64,000 bases of DNA, from the NCBI GenBank assembly GCA_008107755.1, contig VIRH01000065.1, forward strand, positions 186,001-250,000, written 5' to 3'. Shown here one piece after another: positions 1 through 9,400 of the stretch. The notes below the pieces were generated by a model, which was not told where the DNA came from, ran no database searches, and saw only the letters and a list, made by a program, of their open reading frames with translations. A program made the translations under genes and the position numbers. Each line of letters begins with the position of its first letter. Within the stretch, counting starts at the first letter, position 1. This DNA comes from Rhodobacterales bacterium. GTDB taxonomy: Bacteria > Pseudomonadota > Alphaproteobacteria > Rhizobiales > Stappiaceae.

Positions 1-366
1 GAAAGCCATGACGAATTGTTGCTGTTCGTCCAGTGCGAACACCCGGATGCCATCACCGGCCTTGCCGAAATCGCGGCGACCCCGGGCATCGACGGGATAT
101 TTCTTGGCCCGAACGATCTTTCGGCCGCGCTCGGTCACCTAGAGCGCATGGATCACGCGGACACGCAGGCGGCCATTGCCGAGGTCGAGGCGGGCGCGAA
201 GAAGGCCGGAACGATGCTGGCGACGGTACTCGGTGCCGGACGTGGATGGGCGGACCTGAAAGGGCTCGGCTACAATCTCGCCGTCGGCGTCAACGACGTT
301 TCCTTTCTCGTGCAGAGCGCCCGGCAGGCGGCCGAGATGCGCGACGCGGAGCTGAAGGGCGCCTGA
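1..366 (+). CDS. HpcH/HpaI-family aldolase, C-terminal part (5' end outside window)
   Basis: The frame is open from base 1 and ends at 366, so the gene starts upstream and only about 121 residues are visible. The segment GIFLGPNDLSAALGH is the typical late-barrel motif of HpcH/HpaI aldolases (class II, pyruvate-forming, divalent metal dependent), followed by the usual C-terminal helices. Family members cleave or form 2-keto-3-deoxy or 4-hydroxy-2-oxo acids; the substrate cannot be told. A second family member lies at 1246-2022 on the other strand. It is convergent with the GntR gene, whose stop is only 3 bp away. An internal TTG at 16 is not the real start. Confidence 0.85.
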   Translation, partial: ESHDELLLFVQCEHPDAITGLAEIAATPGIDGIFLGPNDLSAALGHLERMDHADTQAAIAEVEAGAKKAGTMLATVLGAGRGWADLKGLGYNLAVGVNDVSFLVQSARQAAEMRDAELKGA

Positions 367-369
367 GGC

Positions 370-1077
370 TTATCTTTCTGCGGTGCTGAGCGAGTTGATC
401 GCCACGACGCGCGTGCGTTTGATGTGCTCGCTCAGAACCGGTTCCAGCGCGGCAAGATCGTCGCGGCGAAGACAGTCCACGATCTCCACGTGCTCGCCGT
501 AGCTTGCGTCGCGGCGCTCCTTGAATGGTGCGGTCAGGGCTGTGCGGATGGTGGCGATCCGTGCCTCGGCCAGATCGAAGGCGCGGCGGACAAGCCCGTT
601 CTGGCAGTGCCGGAAAAAACTGCCGTGAAACTCCGTGTCGAGCCGCGCATATGCATAAGCGTCGCCGTCATCCTGCGCCGCTTCCATCTTCTTCAGGAGC
701 CTGTCCAGCTCAGCTACAAGGGCTTTCTTGCCGGTCGCCATTGCCATGGTCAGTGCCTCGCGCTCCAGCATCAGCCGGTATTCGCAAAGTTCCGTCACCT
801 CTTCAATGGTGGGAGTGAAAACGAAGCTCCCACGTTTCGGGCGCACCGTCACAAGCCCTGTGAACTGGAGGGCGCTCAAGGCATCGCGGACAGGTGTCCT
901 GCTGACGCCGAATGCCGAAGCGAGCTTGTCCTCGGAAACATTTTCGCCGAAGCCGTATTGCCCTTCGATGATGGCATTGCGAAGCCTCTCCGTGACAATC
1001 TCGGTCAGGGTCCGTGGGTGCTCGATTCTCATTCCGTCATCTGGGCTCACGTCCGCTCCGATCCTCCTGCTGTTCAT
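370..1077 (-). CDS. GntR-family (FadR/FCD) transcriptional regulator
   Basis: A 235-residue protein with an N-terminal winged helix (residues about 24-90, containing DKLASAFGVSRTPVRDAL and a wing ending RPKRGSFVF) and a helical FCD ligand domain (about 100-225). The FCD metal/ligand residues are plausible: D and H in LDTEFHGSFFRHC and a late H in YGEHVEIV. FCD regulators usually repress a catabolic operon until a small organic acid binds. A second ATG at codon 16 is an alternative start. A 15-bp palindrome sits 7 bp upstream of the ATG (1084-1098), suggesting autoregulation. The aldolase genes on both sides are the likely targets. Confidence 0.88.
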   Translation of the reverse strand: MNSRRIGADVSPDDGMRIEHPRTLTEIVTERLRNAIIEGQYGFGENVSEDKLASAFGVSRTPVRDALSALQFTGLVTVRPKRGSFVFTPTIEEVTELCEYRLMLEREALTMAMATGKKALVAELDRLLKKMEAAQDDGDAYAYARLDTEFHGSFFRHCQNGLVRRAFDLAEARIATIRTALTAPFKERRDASYGEHVEIVDCLRRDDLAALEPVLSEHIKRTRVVAINSLSTAER

Positions 1078-1083
1078 GACTCA

Positions 1084-1098
1084 AACGTGTAACACGTT
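1084..1098. promoter_or_regulatory. Putative GntR operator (palindrome)
   Basis: AACGTGT-A-ACACGTT is a perfect 7-bp inverted repeat around one base. It ends 7 bp before the ATG of the GntR/FCD gene. Size, symmetry and location fit an FCD-class operator; binding is inferred. Confidence 0.5.
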
Positions 1099-1245
1099 AC
1101 CATCTGCTTTGATACGCTCCAAAGGTGCAATACGGGGATAGTACATCCTGAGCGGGGTCTGGTGGGGACTGGGCAGAAGAGCCCGCGCATCCTGCCGTGC
1201 TCGGACGAGCTTGATGGCGCCAATGAGTGGCGAGGGCTGGTCAGT

Positions 1246-2022
1246 CTATTGACCGCCGTGGTGCTTGAACGCTGATACGACCGCGCCTGCGCCCGCTTCG
1301 ATAAACCGGGCATCGGATCCGATGGTGACCAGGTTCATGCCGCGATCCACCGCGCCTCTGGCATAGTCGGGTGTGCCGCAATGGAGGCAGCACTTGAGGC
1401 CGGCATTGGCCGCCGTAGTCCGGATGTGCTCGATGAGATCCAGCATTTCCGGCTCGCTGCGGTCGAACCCCGGTCCATGACCGAAGGCGGACCCGAGATC
1501 GGAAGGGCCGATATAAAGGCCTGTCAGACCGGGAACCTTGACGATGTTTTCCAGATCCTCGACCGCGGATCTGGTTTCGATCATGGCGAGGGTGACGACT
1601 TCCCGGTTGGCGGCGGAAACGTAGTCGGACCCGAGAGCAAGACGCGCCCTGACAGGACCCGAACTGCGGCGGCCTTCGGGCGGATAGAGGCAGGCGGAAA
1701 CGAACCGCTGCGCGTCCGCAGCCGTTTCGATCATCGGGGCGATAATGCCCATCGCTCCGGCATCAAGAGCGCGCATGATCGCGGCTTCATCCACCCAGGG
1801 AACCCGGACGAGCGACGCAGTGCCGGATTTCTCGATCACGGGCAACAGGTAGAGAAGGTCAGCGTAATCCGCCGTCCCATGCTGCAGATCCACCGTCAGC
1901 ACATTCCATCCCGCTCCGGCCATTGCTTCGGCGCTCAAGACCGACGGCACCGCCAGCCATCCGTTGACGGCAGCACGCCCCTCGGCCCAGAGCCGACGTA
2001 ACGGATTCACGAATGTCTGCAT
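1246..2022 (-). CDS. HpcH/HpaI-family aldolase (2-keto-3-deoxy acid type)
   Basis: A 258-residue, full-length HpcH/HpaI TIM-barrel protein. Visible landmarks are VDLQHG near residue 45 (metal/substrate region), LVRVPW near 70, APMIETAADA near 100, MIETRSA near 150 and GLYIGPSDLGSAFG near 172. The family performs reversible, metal-dependent aldol cleavage giving pyruvate plus an aldehyde. It is transcribed towards the GntR/FCD gene, and the 168-bp gap contains that gene's palindromic operator. The acceptor aldehyde cannot be deduced. Confidence 0.87.
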   Translation of the reverse strand: MQTFVNPLRRLWAEGRAAVNGWLAVPSVLSAEAMAGAGWNVLTVDLQHGTADYADLLYLLPVIEKSGTASLVRVPWVDEAAIMRALDAGAMGIIAPMIETAADAQRFVSACLYPPEGRRSSGPVRARLALGSDYVSAANREVVTLAMIETRSAVEDLENIVKVPGLTGLYIGPSDLGSAFGHGPGFDRSEPEMLDLIEHIRTTAANAGLKCCLHCGTPDYARGAVDRGMNLVTIGSDARFIEAGAGAVVSAFKHHGGQ

Positions 2023-2310
2023 GTGTCAGCCTGCCATGATGTGAGAGAGCCTGGTGATCTGATCATCCCTGATGGGCGCCAGCCAGGGTTCGAGGTCATG
2101 CGTGAATGCTTCCCCGCGAGAGCGTCTCTGGGGCAGAGAACAGCAAAATCATTACATCGACCATACCCGCAAGCAAGGCCCCATGCGTGGGGCGCCTGAC
2201 GGGATTTCAGGAAGCGGATGTGGCGACCGTTGAGCGCGACCAATCGTCTCCGCGCGGCCCTCACCCGAAGCCATTCTGATCTTCTTGTCATGCCGCTGTC
2301 GCGGCCTGGC
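2023..2310. other. Intergenic, no gene recognised
   Basis: This is a 288-bp stretch between the HpcH/HpaI gene and the 3' end of the poxB-like gene. Short open frames here have no recognisable motif on either strand. It presumably carries the promoter of the aldolase. Confidence 0.4.
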
Positions 2311-4048
2311 TCAAAACAGAGATTTGGTGCTTCGCAGGTTGGTGCGGGCAAGCTCCATCACCTGATCACCCCTGCCGTTCATGATCGCTTTCAGCATGAA
2401 CAGACTGAAACCCTTTGCCTGTTCCAGCTTGATCTTGGGCGGCATCGCAAGTTCCTGCTTGGCTGTGGCGACATCAAGGATCACCGGCCCGTCATGGGCC
2501 AGCATTTCCTTTACCCCGTCCTCCAGCTTTGCCGGATCGTCGACCCGGATGCCGCGCAGGCCGATGGCTTCGGCCATGGCTGCGAAGTCGGGGTTCTTCA
2601 GTTCAGTGTTGTCGTCGAGGTAACCGGCGGCCTTCATTTCCATCGCGACGAAACCCAGAACGCCGTTGTTGAAGATCAGGACCTTGACCGGCAGGTCCAG
2701 CTGCCGGAGCGAAAGGACGTCGCCCATGAGCATGGAAAAACCGCCATCGCCGGACATCGAGATCACCTGCCGCCCCGGATAGGCGGCCTGCGCGCCGATG
2801 GCTTGCGGCATGGCGTTTGCCATTGATCCATGGTTGAACGACCCGAGCAGGCGCCGCTTGCCGTTCATCTTGAGATAACGCGCTGCCCATACGGTCGGCG
2901 TCCCCACGTCGGCGGTGAAGATGGCATCTTCGTTCGCATGGTCGCTCAACAGGCGTGCGAGATATTGCGGGTGGATCTGTTTTTCGGACGGAGAATGGAC
3001 CGCGAGATCGTCCAGTCCTTCGCGTGCCTTGGCATAATGCTTTTTCGCGTTGTCCAGAAATCCCCGCTCTTCCTTGCGTTTCAGCTTCGGCAAAACCGCT
3101 GAAATGGTCGACCTGATATCGCCGACGAGACCGACATCGACATGTCTTCGCCGTCCGATGGCTTCCGGCCGAATGTCGATCTGGGCGACTTTCGCGTCCT
3201 GCGGATAAAAGGCCCGATAGGGGAAATCCGTCCCGAGCAGCAGCAGCGTGTCGCAGTTTTCCATCGCGTGGTAGCCGGAGGAAAAGCCGATGAGACCGGT
3301 CATGCCGACATCGAATGGGTTGTCCCATTCGATGTGTTCCTTGCCGCGAAGCGCGTGAACGACGGGTGCACCGAGAGCATCTGCGAGGGCGACGACTTCA
3401 TCGTGAGCGCCCGCCGTGCCGCTGCCGCACATCAGGGTGACTGCGCCGGCGCTGTTCAGGAGCTCTGCCAACCGGTCGATGTCCTGTTCGGCGGGGATGA
3501 CCGCGGGCGGTGCGGGAAATGTCATCGCAGCCGGTTTGGGCGCAGGCTGCAGCGACACATCGCCAGGCAGCACGATGACTGCGACACCCTTGCGGCCGAT
3601 GGCTGTGCGGATGGCTGTTTCAAGAACGCGCGGGAGCTGGTCGGCGTGCGAAACCAGTTCGACATAATGGCTGCATTCGCGGAAAAGCTCCTGGGGGTGA
3701 GTTTCCTGAAAATAGCTCAACCCGATTTCGCTGGACGGAATATGCGAGGCAATGGCCAGCACCGGCACATGGTTGCGTTGGCAATCGAACAGCCCGTTGA
3801 TCAGGTGCAGGTTGCCCGGACCGCAGCTTCCGGCACAAACCGCAAGTTCACCCGTCACCGCAGCCTCCGCGCCGGCTGCAAAAGCGCCGGCTTCTTCGTG
3901 ACGAACATGCATCCAGTCAATCTTGCCGAGCTTCCGCAAACTGTCGTTGAAACCGTTGAGGCTGTCACCCGTCACCCCCCCAGAGACGCTTCACGCCGAT
4001 ACCGGCGAGTGTTTCGGCAAGGTAGTCGGCGCATGTGAAATCGGACAT
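2311..4048 (-). pseudogene. poxB: PoxB-type pyruvate dehydrogenase (quinone), frameshifted near its start
   Basis: This is a ThDP-dependent enzyme of the PoxB/pyruvate oxidase family, which decarboxylates pyruvate to acetate at the inner membrane. From codon 25 on it is intact: [13 protein letters not shown] (ThDP glutamate), the FAD-binding middle domain, and the C-terminal ThDP motif [15 protein letters not shown] near residue 430. The natural start is ATG at 4048 with GAGGAAG upstream; the first codons give [21 protein letters not shown] run of 7 G (7 C on the plus strand, 3975-3981), where 6 are expected, shifts the frame so that it stops soon after RLWG. Removing one base gives about 578 residues, the family length. 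It is either a sequencing error or a phase-variable or dead gene. Confidence 0.8.
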
Positions 4049-4211
4049 CGGGCTTCCTCGTCTGAGAGACCAACATGTGCAGCATTCTGCTGGCGGAGAA
4101 TTGAAATTTACCTACCATTTTCAAGATCCTGCAACACAATGTACGCATCGACCGGAAACAGGTTCCCCCAGGTTGTCGTTCAGAACCTGGCAATTGAAGC
4201 GGTCATATTTT

Positions 4212-4808
4212 TCAGACCAGCATATCCGCCGACATCCAGATCACGGAAAGGACGAGCGCGGCTGCCATGACGCGGTTGAAGAGACGCATCCCTTGCGCCG
4301 CGACCCTCGCCCCACCCCAGGCCCACAGGGACAGCGACAGCCAGCAGATGACGGCATAAAGCAATGTGAAGACCAGCAGGCCGGACAATCGGTCGCTCAA
4401 CGGCAGGACGAAGGCGGACAGCGAGGAGACCGCGGCGAGCCATGCCTTCGGATTGAGACCCTGCACGATGGCTCCCGACCAGAACCCGGGCATGCCGGAA
4501 AGGTCCGGTCGTTCGATACCGCCGTCACTTCTCGTGAGAGACCATGCCATCCAGAGGAGGTAGGCACTGCCGACCAGCGTCACGGGCCCCTGAACGGCCA
4601 GTATCCAGCTCACCCCTTCCAGCATTCCCGCGCCGAGGGCGACGAGCACGACGAGAAAACTCACCGTCGCGCCTGTGACGAAGGCCAGCGCGCGTGTCGG
4701 CCCATAGCGGGCGCCGGTCATGGCCCCGATGATATTGACGGGGCCTGGCGTTGCCGAGGCCGCAAGTGCGAAACTGCACATGGCCAGCAGCGTCTCGAGC
4801 GGCGGCAT
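4212..4808 (-). CDS. LysE/RhtB-family amino-acid exporter
   Basis: A 198-residue membrane protein. It begins MPPLETLLAMCSFALAAS and has the family signature ATPGPVNII in the first helix, then about five more hydrophobic segments. The longer upstream reading is not coding, because it overlaps the DUF2000 gene. The start ATG lies 1 bp beyond the DUF2000 stop (TGACATG), so the two are translationally coupled. LysE/RhtB proteins export amino acids or related metabolites in exchange for protons; the substrate is unknown. The neighbours (AraC regulator, DUF2000) form a common set with such exporters. Confidence 0.85.
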   Translation of the reverse strand: MPPLETLLAMCSFALAASATPGPVNIIGAMTGARYGPTRALAFVTGATVSFLVVLVALGAGMLEGVSWILAVQGPVTLVGSAYLLWMAWSLTRSDGGIERPDLSGMPGFWSGAIVQGLNPKAWLAAVSSLSAFVLPLSDRLSGLLVFTLLYAVICWLSLSLWAWGGARVAAQGMRLFNRVMAAALVLSVIWMSADMLV

Positions 4809-4809
4809 G

Positions 4810-5211
4810 TCAGCGTACCAGAGGCAGGCGGCCGCAGATGCGATCGACAGCCTTGCGGGGGCCGCCAAGCAGGATCGCCTTCGGGGCGTGATCGGCCAGC
4901 GCGGCACCACTGATGCGATCGGTGTAGTCGGCATAGTTTCGCGCCTCGAATGCGGCCTGCATATACGCAAGACGGAGCGGCAGATCCCCGGCCTCGCCAA
5001 ACAACCGGGGCAGGTCTTCTGCTGGCGCGGCAAGGATCGGGATTGCCACGCTGGTAATGCCGGGCAGAGTGATGTCATCTCCGGTCTGTGTGTCGGGACC
5101 GACAAGGTCTGGACGCATCTTGCCGAGGCTCATTCCCAGAACGGCGGCGAAATTGGCTTTCAGCCCGACCGGCAGGTCGTCGGCAACAATGATTGCAGGC
5201 TTGATGGACAT
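4810..5211 (-). CDS. DUF2000 family protein
   Basis: A 133-residue protein starting MSIKPAIIVADDLPVGLKAN. The start at 5211 is chosen because AAAGGAG lies 8 bp upstream; an in-frame ATG further up (5247) has no such site. The sequence matches the DUF2000 family: a short alpha/beta protein with GLKANFAAVLGMSLG near the start and IPILAAPAEDLPRL in the middle. The function is unknown. It is tightly linked to a LysE exporter and an AraC regulator. Confidence 0.75.
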   Translation of the reverse strand: MSIKPAIIVADDLPVGLKANFAAVLGMSLGKMRPDLVGPDTQTGDDITLPGITSVAIPILAAPAEDLPRLFGEAGDLPLRLAYMQAAFEARNYADYTDRISGAALADHAPKAILLGGPRKAVDRICGRLPLVR

Positions 5212-5280
5212 GACGAGCGCTCCTTTTTCGAACCGCTCTGCCATCATTCGTCGGAGTTGGGATTGTACGAAATTGACCTG

Positions 5281-6087
5281 TCAGTGCCGCAGCAAGGCGC
5301 CCGGCGTGACGCCGTAGTGCCGGCGGAAGTGCCGGATGAGATGCGCCTGATCGCAGAAACCTGCAGAAAGTGCCGCGTCGGCTGCCGGAGCGCCGGCAAG
5401 AAGAGCGCGCCGCGCCTGTGCGACGCGCGCCTGCATGATCAGGCCATGGGGCGTCAGCCCGGTGGCCCGTCTGACGCTGCGAATGAGATAGGAGACGCTC
5501 AACCCGATCAGTCCGGCGATTTCATCGAGGGTCAGCTTCTCGTTGTCTTCAATCCGCGCCTCGATGATCTCGCGGAGCCGGACAACAGCCGCCGGCTCCC
5601 GGCCGGCCGGACGCAGCTCGGCGCGTCCGTAATGCGCAAATGCTTTGGTGAGAACATCATGTAGCGCTTCCCCAATGGCGATATTGCCGTCAGTCAGCTC
5701 GGCTGTGTTGAGGCAGCCTGCGAGTCTGGACAGCGCACGGGTCAGCTGAAGCTCCTTGTCGCGCGGCGCGATCGTCGAGAAGCCGCGCAACTTGCGTATG
5801 TCGAGGATCGAGCGGACAGCAGCCTCGGAGGCATACAGCATGTTGTAGCGCACGTGACCTGCCGCGGCGTGTCCCGTGTGGGCCTCCTCAGGGTTCATGA
5901 GCGAGAGCGACCCCTTCGGCAGGACCATGCTCTCACCCCGGCAGATATAACCGCCAACACCCTCCGCGATCGCCCCGATCGCAAACCCTTCGTGCGCATG
6001 GCGACCGAAGGTCTGGCGACTGAAAGACGCCTCGAACAGTTCGACGCCATGATGCTCGCTGAGATGATGATACCGGTTTTCGCGCAT
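5281..6087 (-). CDS. AraC-family transcriptional regulator
   Basis: A 268-residue regulator. The N-terminal cupin-like AraC_binding domain (residues about 10-140, with FGRHAHEGFAIG and MNPEEAHTG) is followed by a C-terminal double HTH (about 170-265: LTLDEIAGLIGLSVSYLIRS and ALSAGFCDQAHLIRHFRRHYG, then VTPGALLRH). It is co-directional with and immediately upstream of DUF2000-lysE (69 bp gap), so it most likely controls that pair. Confidence 0.9.
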   Translation of the reverse strand: MRENRYHHLSEHHGVELFEASFSRQTFGRHAHEGFAIGAIAEGVGGYICRGESMVLPKGSLSLMNPEEAHTGHAAAGHVRYNMLYASEAAVRSILDIRKLRGFSTIAPRDKELQLTRALSRLAGCLNTAELTDGNIAIGEALHDVLTKAFAHYGRAELRPAGREPAAVVRLREIIEARIEDNEKLTLDEIAGLIGLSVSYLIRSVRRATGLTPHGLIMQARVAQARRALLAGAPAADAALSAGFCDQAHLIRHFRRHYGVTPGALLRH

Positions 6088-6190
6088 GGCCGGGACTATG
6101 CTGCGGCGTGCGCGGAAAGGCCAGCGGCGAAATCAGGACATGGCTGCAAGGAGGGCGAAAGCCTGGCCACCAGGAGGACGATCGCGATCC

Positions 6191-7339
6191 TTACCACTCG
6201 GCGAAGCTCCCGTCCTCATGCCGCCAGACGGGGCTGCGCCAACGATGACCTTCCTTGGCACGCTCGATGACATACGCCTCGTTCACGTCGATGCCGAGAC
6301 CGGGTCCCTGCGGGATTGCGGAAAAGCCGTCCTCATAGGCGAAGGCTTCCGGGTTGGTAATGTAGTCCAGAAGATCATTCGATTTGTTGTAGTGGATGCC
6401 GAGGCTCTGTTCCTGGATGAAGGCGTTGTAGGAGACAGCGTCGACCTGCAGGCAGGCGGCCAGCGCAATCGGCCCAAGCGGGCAGTGGGGTGCCAGGGCA
6501 ACATCATATGCTTCCGCCATCGCCGCGATCTTCCGGCATTCCGTAATACCGCCGGCGTGCGAAAGGTCTGGCTGGATCACGTCGACGTACCCGTCGGACA
6601 GGATCGTCTTGAAATCCCAGCGCGAATAAAGACGCTCGCCGAGGGCGATGGGCGTCGCGGTGTGGCTGACAATGTCCCGCAGCGCCTCCCGGTTTTCCGA
6701 AAGGACAGGCTCTTCGATAAACATGAGCTTGTAGGGGTCGAGCTCCTTGGCAAATGTCTTGGCCATGGGCTTGTGGACCCGGCCGTGGAAATCCACACCG
6801 ATACCGATGTCGGGGCCAACGGCATCGCGCACGGCGGCGATCGCGGCGATCGCTGTGTCGAGCTTCGCACCCGTATCGATGATCTGGAGTTCCTCGCAGC
6901 CATTCATCTTGAGCGCCTTGAAACCGCGAGCGACCATGTCCCGGGCATTCTCCGCAAGGTCGGCCGGCCGGTCGCCGCCGATCCAGGAATAGACCTTGAT
7001 CCGGTCGCGCAACTGTCCGCCGAGCAAGCTATGAACAGGCTGGCCGAGAGCCTTGCCCTTGATATCCCAGAGCGCCTGGTCGATGCCGGCAAGCGCGCTC
7101 ATATGCACCGCGCCGCCGCGGTAGAAACCGCCGCGGTAAAGGACTGTCCAGTGATCCTCGATCAGAAAGGGGTCCTTGCCGACGAGATAGTCCGCCAGTT
7201 CATGAACGGCAGCTTCGGTCGTCAGAGCGCGGCCCTCGACGACCGGCTCCCCCCAACCGCTGATGCCTTCATCGGTCTCGATCTTCAGGAACATCCAGCG
7301 CGGCGGGACGATATAGGTCGTGAGTTTGGTGATTTTCAT
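6191..7339 (-). CDS. dgoD: D-galactonate dehydratase
   Basis: A 382-residue enolase-superfamily enzyme, the same length as E. coli DgoD. The start is ATG at 7339 ([17 protein letters not shown]); upstream in-frame codons are not coding-like. Landmarks: [26 protein letters not shown], the metal ligands D in VDFHGRVH, E in FIEEPV and E in [10 protein letters not shown], then DLSHAGGIT and [13 protein letters not shown]. The enzyme dehydrates D-galactonate to 2-keto-3-deoxygalactonate. It sits next to a GntR/FCD regulator and is divergent from a sugar importer, mutarotase and sugar dehydrogenase, which fits a De Ley-Doudoroff galactose route. Confidence 0.9.
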   Translation of the reverse strand: MKITKLTTYIVPPRWMFLKIETDEGISGWGEPVVEGRALTTEAAVHELADYLVGKDPFLIEDHWTVLYRGGFYRGGAVHMSALAGIDQALWDIKGKALGQPVHSLLGGQLRDRIKVYSWIGGDRPADLAENARDMVARGFKALKMNGCEELQIIDTGAKLDTAIAAIAAVRDAVGPDIGIGVDFHGRVHKPMAKTFAKELDPYKLMFIEEPVLSENREALRDIVSHTATPIALGERLYSRWDFKTILSDGYVDVIQPDLSHAGGITECRKIAAMAEAYDVALAPHCPLGPIALAACLQVDAVSYNAFIQEQSLGIHYNKSNDLLDYITNPEAFAYEDGFSAIPQGPGLGIDVNEAYVIERAKEGHRWRSPVWRHEDGSFAEW

Positions 7340-7376
7340 GTGGCTGGTTATTCCGCAAAGCGCTCTATCGAGGGTG

Positions 7377-8135
7377 TCAGGTCCGGGAGTGGTCGGCAGC
7401 CTTCTGGGCTGCGGACAGGTCGTGTTCGGCGAGGTCGAGCATCCGGCGCGAGGCTTCCCGGGCACGAGGTGCGTCCCGCAGCCTGAGGGCGTCCACCAGT
7501 TCTCCATGCAGCTCGATCGCCCGGTCCCGGCTTTCGACCGCCGTATTGGACGCGTGTAACGTGTAGTGGAGAGCCATATGAATTGCGCTGGAAAGCCTTC
7601 GGAAAACCTGATTGTGGCTTGCAGCCATCAACACGCCGTGAAATTCCACATCCGCCTCGGTAAAGGCTTCAGGATCCGTGCTGGCATCTCGCATCCGCAT
7701 CCACGCCGCCTCGAGATCGGCAATCTCCTTGAGTGTCGCGCGCTGTGCGGCGAATTCGGCAACCGCCGGCTCGATGGTGCGCCGCGCTTCAAGAATGCAG
7801 CCAAGCAAGTCGAATTCGTGGATGAAGGGGCCGATCCAGTCGAGCACCTCTCCGTCCAGAATGTTCCATTCCTCGCGCTCCGTGACAACTGTCCCGACCC
7901 GCGCCCGAACCCGGAGCATGCCTTTCGATTCAAGGACCTTGATCGATTCCCGGATGACCGTTCGGCTGACGCCATAGAGTTCGCAGAGGTCATTCTCGCG
8001 CGGAAGCTGCATACCCGAGCGATATTTGTCGGAGCAGATATCTTCTGCAAGGGCGGCCGTCACGCTTTGCCGGACGCGGGGGCGCTTGCCACCGTCCTGT
8101 CGAGCGTTCGCCGCATCCTCCCCCAGCGTTTCCAA
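7377..8135 (-). CDS. GntR/FCD regulator of the galactonate/sugar locus
   Basis: A 252-residue regulator with an N-terminal winged helix (about 22-95: [25 protein letters not shown], wing [10 protein letters not shown]) and an FCD domain (about 105-240: [16 protein letters not shown] and [11 protein letters not shown] carry the metal-binding residues). The start appears to be TTG at 8135, preceded by AAGGAAA; no ATG is available at the right place. It is 37 bp upstream of dgoD and divergent from the ABC importer, the arrangement of DgoR-type repressors. The likely operator is the palindrome at 8250-8286. Confidence 0.87.
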   Translation of the reverse strand: METLGEDAANARQDGGKRPRVRQSVTAALAEDICSDKYRSGMQLPRENDLCELYGVSRTVIRESIKVLESKGMLRVRARVGTVVTEREEWNILDGEVLDWIGPFIHEFDLLGCILEARRTIEPAVAEFAAQRATLKEIADLEAAWMRMRDASTDPEAFTEADVEFHGVLMAASHNQVFRRLSSAIHMALHYTLHASNTAVESRDRAIELHGELVDALRLRDAPRAREASRRMLDLAEHDLSAAQKAADHSRT

Positions 8136-8249
8136 TGACCTGTTTCCTTATTCGTGGAACGTCTGACGTACGTTTCTAACGGATTTATCGCTCTGCGAGA
8201 ACTGTCCCAGTTCGGGCGATGCAGCGTCGTCCGGAAATGATCTTATGAC

Positions 8250-8286
8250 AATCATCATACCAATGCAATTGACTGGTATGATGATT
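8250..8286. promoter_or_regulatory. Inverted repeat in the divergent gntR/araF promoter region
   Basis: Two perfectly complementary 13-bp arms (AATCATCATACCA and TGGTATGATGATT) are separated by 11 bp. It lies in the 215-bp gap between the GntR/FCD gene and the araF-like gene, 65 bp before the latter's ATG. It is probably the operator of the adjacent GntR regulator. Confidence 0.6.
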
Positions 8287-8350
8287 CAGAATAGATCTTG
8301 GGAAGCGCCCGGAGAGGATGGGTGCAGCGAAGTCATTGGGAGGATCTGCA

Positions 8351-9334
8351 ATGCGTGTTTTGAAGAATGTCGTTCTGGCCGGAGTTATGGCGCTCGGCCT
8401 CGTCGGAACGGCCTACGCCGCCGACGTGAAGATCGGTTTCGTGGTCAAGCAGCCGGAAGAGCCCTGGTTTCAGGACGAGTGGAAATTCGCGCAAAAAGCT
8501 GCTGAGGAAAAAGGTTTCACTCTGGTGGAAATTGGCGCGCCGGACGGCGAAAAGGTGCAGGCCGCCATCGACAATCTGGGGGCCCAGGGCGCGCAAGGTT
8601 TCATCATTTGCGTGCCGGACGTGAAGCTCGGGCCGGGTATCGTGGCAAAGGCCGCGGCCAACGACCTGAAACTCATGACCGTCGACGACCGCCTTGTCAG
8701 TGCGGACGGCGAGCCGATTGAAGGTGTTCCGCATATGGGCATCTCCGCCATCAAGATCGGCGAAACCGTGGGCGAATCCATCGCGGCCGAAATCAAGGCA
8801 CGTGGCTGGGACATGTCGGAAGTCGGCGCCATCCGCGTCTCCTATGACCAGCTTCCGACCGCGGTTGACCGTGTCGAAGGCGCGATCACGGCGTTGAAGG
8901 CTGCCGGTTTCCCGGCCGAGAACATCTACGATGCGCCGCAGGCCAAGACTGATACGGAAGCCGCGCTGAATGCCGCGACCACCGTCCTCAACCAGCACGC
9001 GGACGTGAAGAAGTGGATCGCCTTCGGCCTGAACGACGAGGCCGTTCTCGGTGCTGTCCGCGCGACCGAATCCGTCGGGATTCCTGCGGAAAACGTGATC
9101 GGCGTCGGCATTGGCGGGGCTGACTCGGCCATCAACGAGTTCAAGAAGCCAAATCCTACCGGTTTCTACGGCACGCTGATCATTTCTCCGAAGCGTCACG
9201 GCTACGAAACCGCGCTCAACATGTACGAGTGGATCGCCAACGACAAGGAGCCGGAAAAGCTGATCCTGACCTCCGGCTCGCTCGCCCTGCGCGACAACTA
9301 TGTCGACGTGCGCAAGGACCTCGGCATCGAGTAA
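8351..9334 (+). CDS. araF: Sugar ABC transporter substrate-binding protein, AraF-like
   Basis: A 327-residue periplasmic binding protein. The start at 8351 is chosen because GGGAGG lies 7 bp upstream and a clean signal peptide follows (MRVLKNVVLAGVMALGLVG, cleavage after TAYA-A). The mature part is a type I periplasmic-binding fold: VKIGFVVKQPEEPWFQDEW at the first strand, GFIICVPDVK, LMTVDDRLV and a late GGADSAINEF. Length and sequence match the L-arabinose-binding AraF group, members of which also bind D-galactose. Given the downstream enzymes, galactose and/or arabinose is the likely ligand. Confidence 0.87.
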   Translation: MRVLKNVVLAGVMALGLVGTAYAADVKIGFVVKQPEEPWFQDEWKFAQKAAEEKGFTLVEIGAPDGEKVQAAIDNLGAQGAQGFIICVPDVKLGPGIVAKAAANDLKLMTVDDRLVSADGEPIEGVPHMGISAIKIGETVGESIAAEIKARGWDMSEVGAIRVSYDQLPTAVDRVEGAITALKAAGFPAENIYDAPQAKTDTEAALNAATTVLNQHADVKKWIAFGLNDEAVLGAVRATESVGIPAENVIGVGIGGADSAINEFKKPNPTGFYGTLIISPKRHGYETALNMYEWIANDKEPEKLILTSGSLALRDNYVDVRKDLGIE

Positions 9335-9400
9335 CCCTTCCGGTTGTTTCCGATCCGGTGGCCGCATGCTCGGCCGCCGGAGAACTGATGCGCGAGTGCC

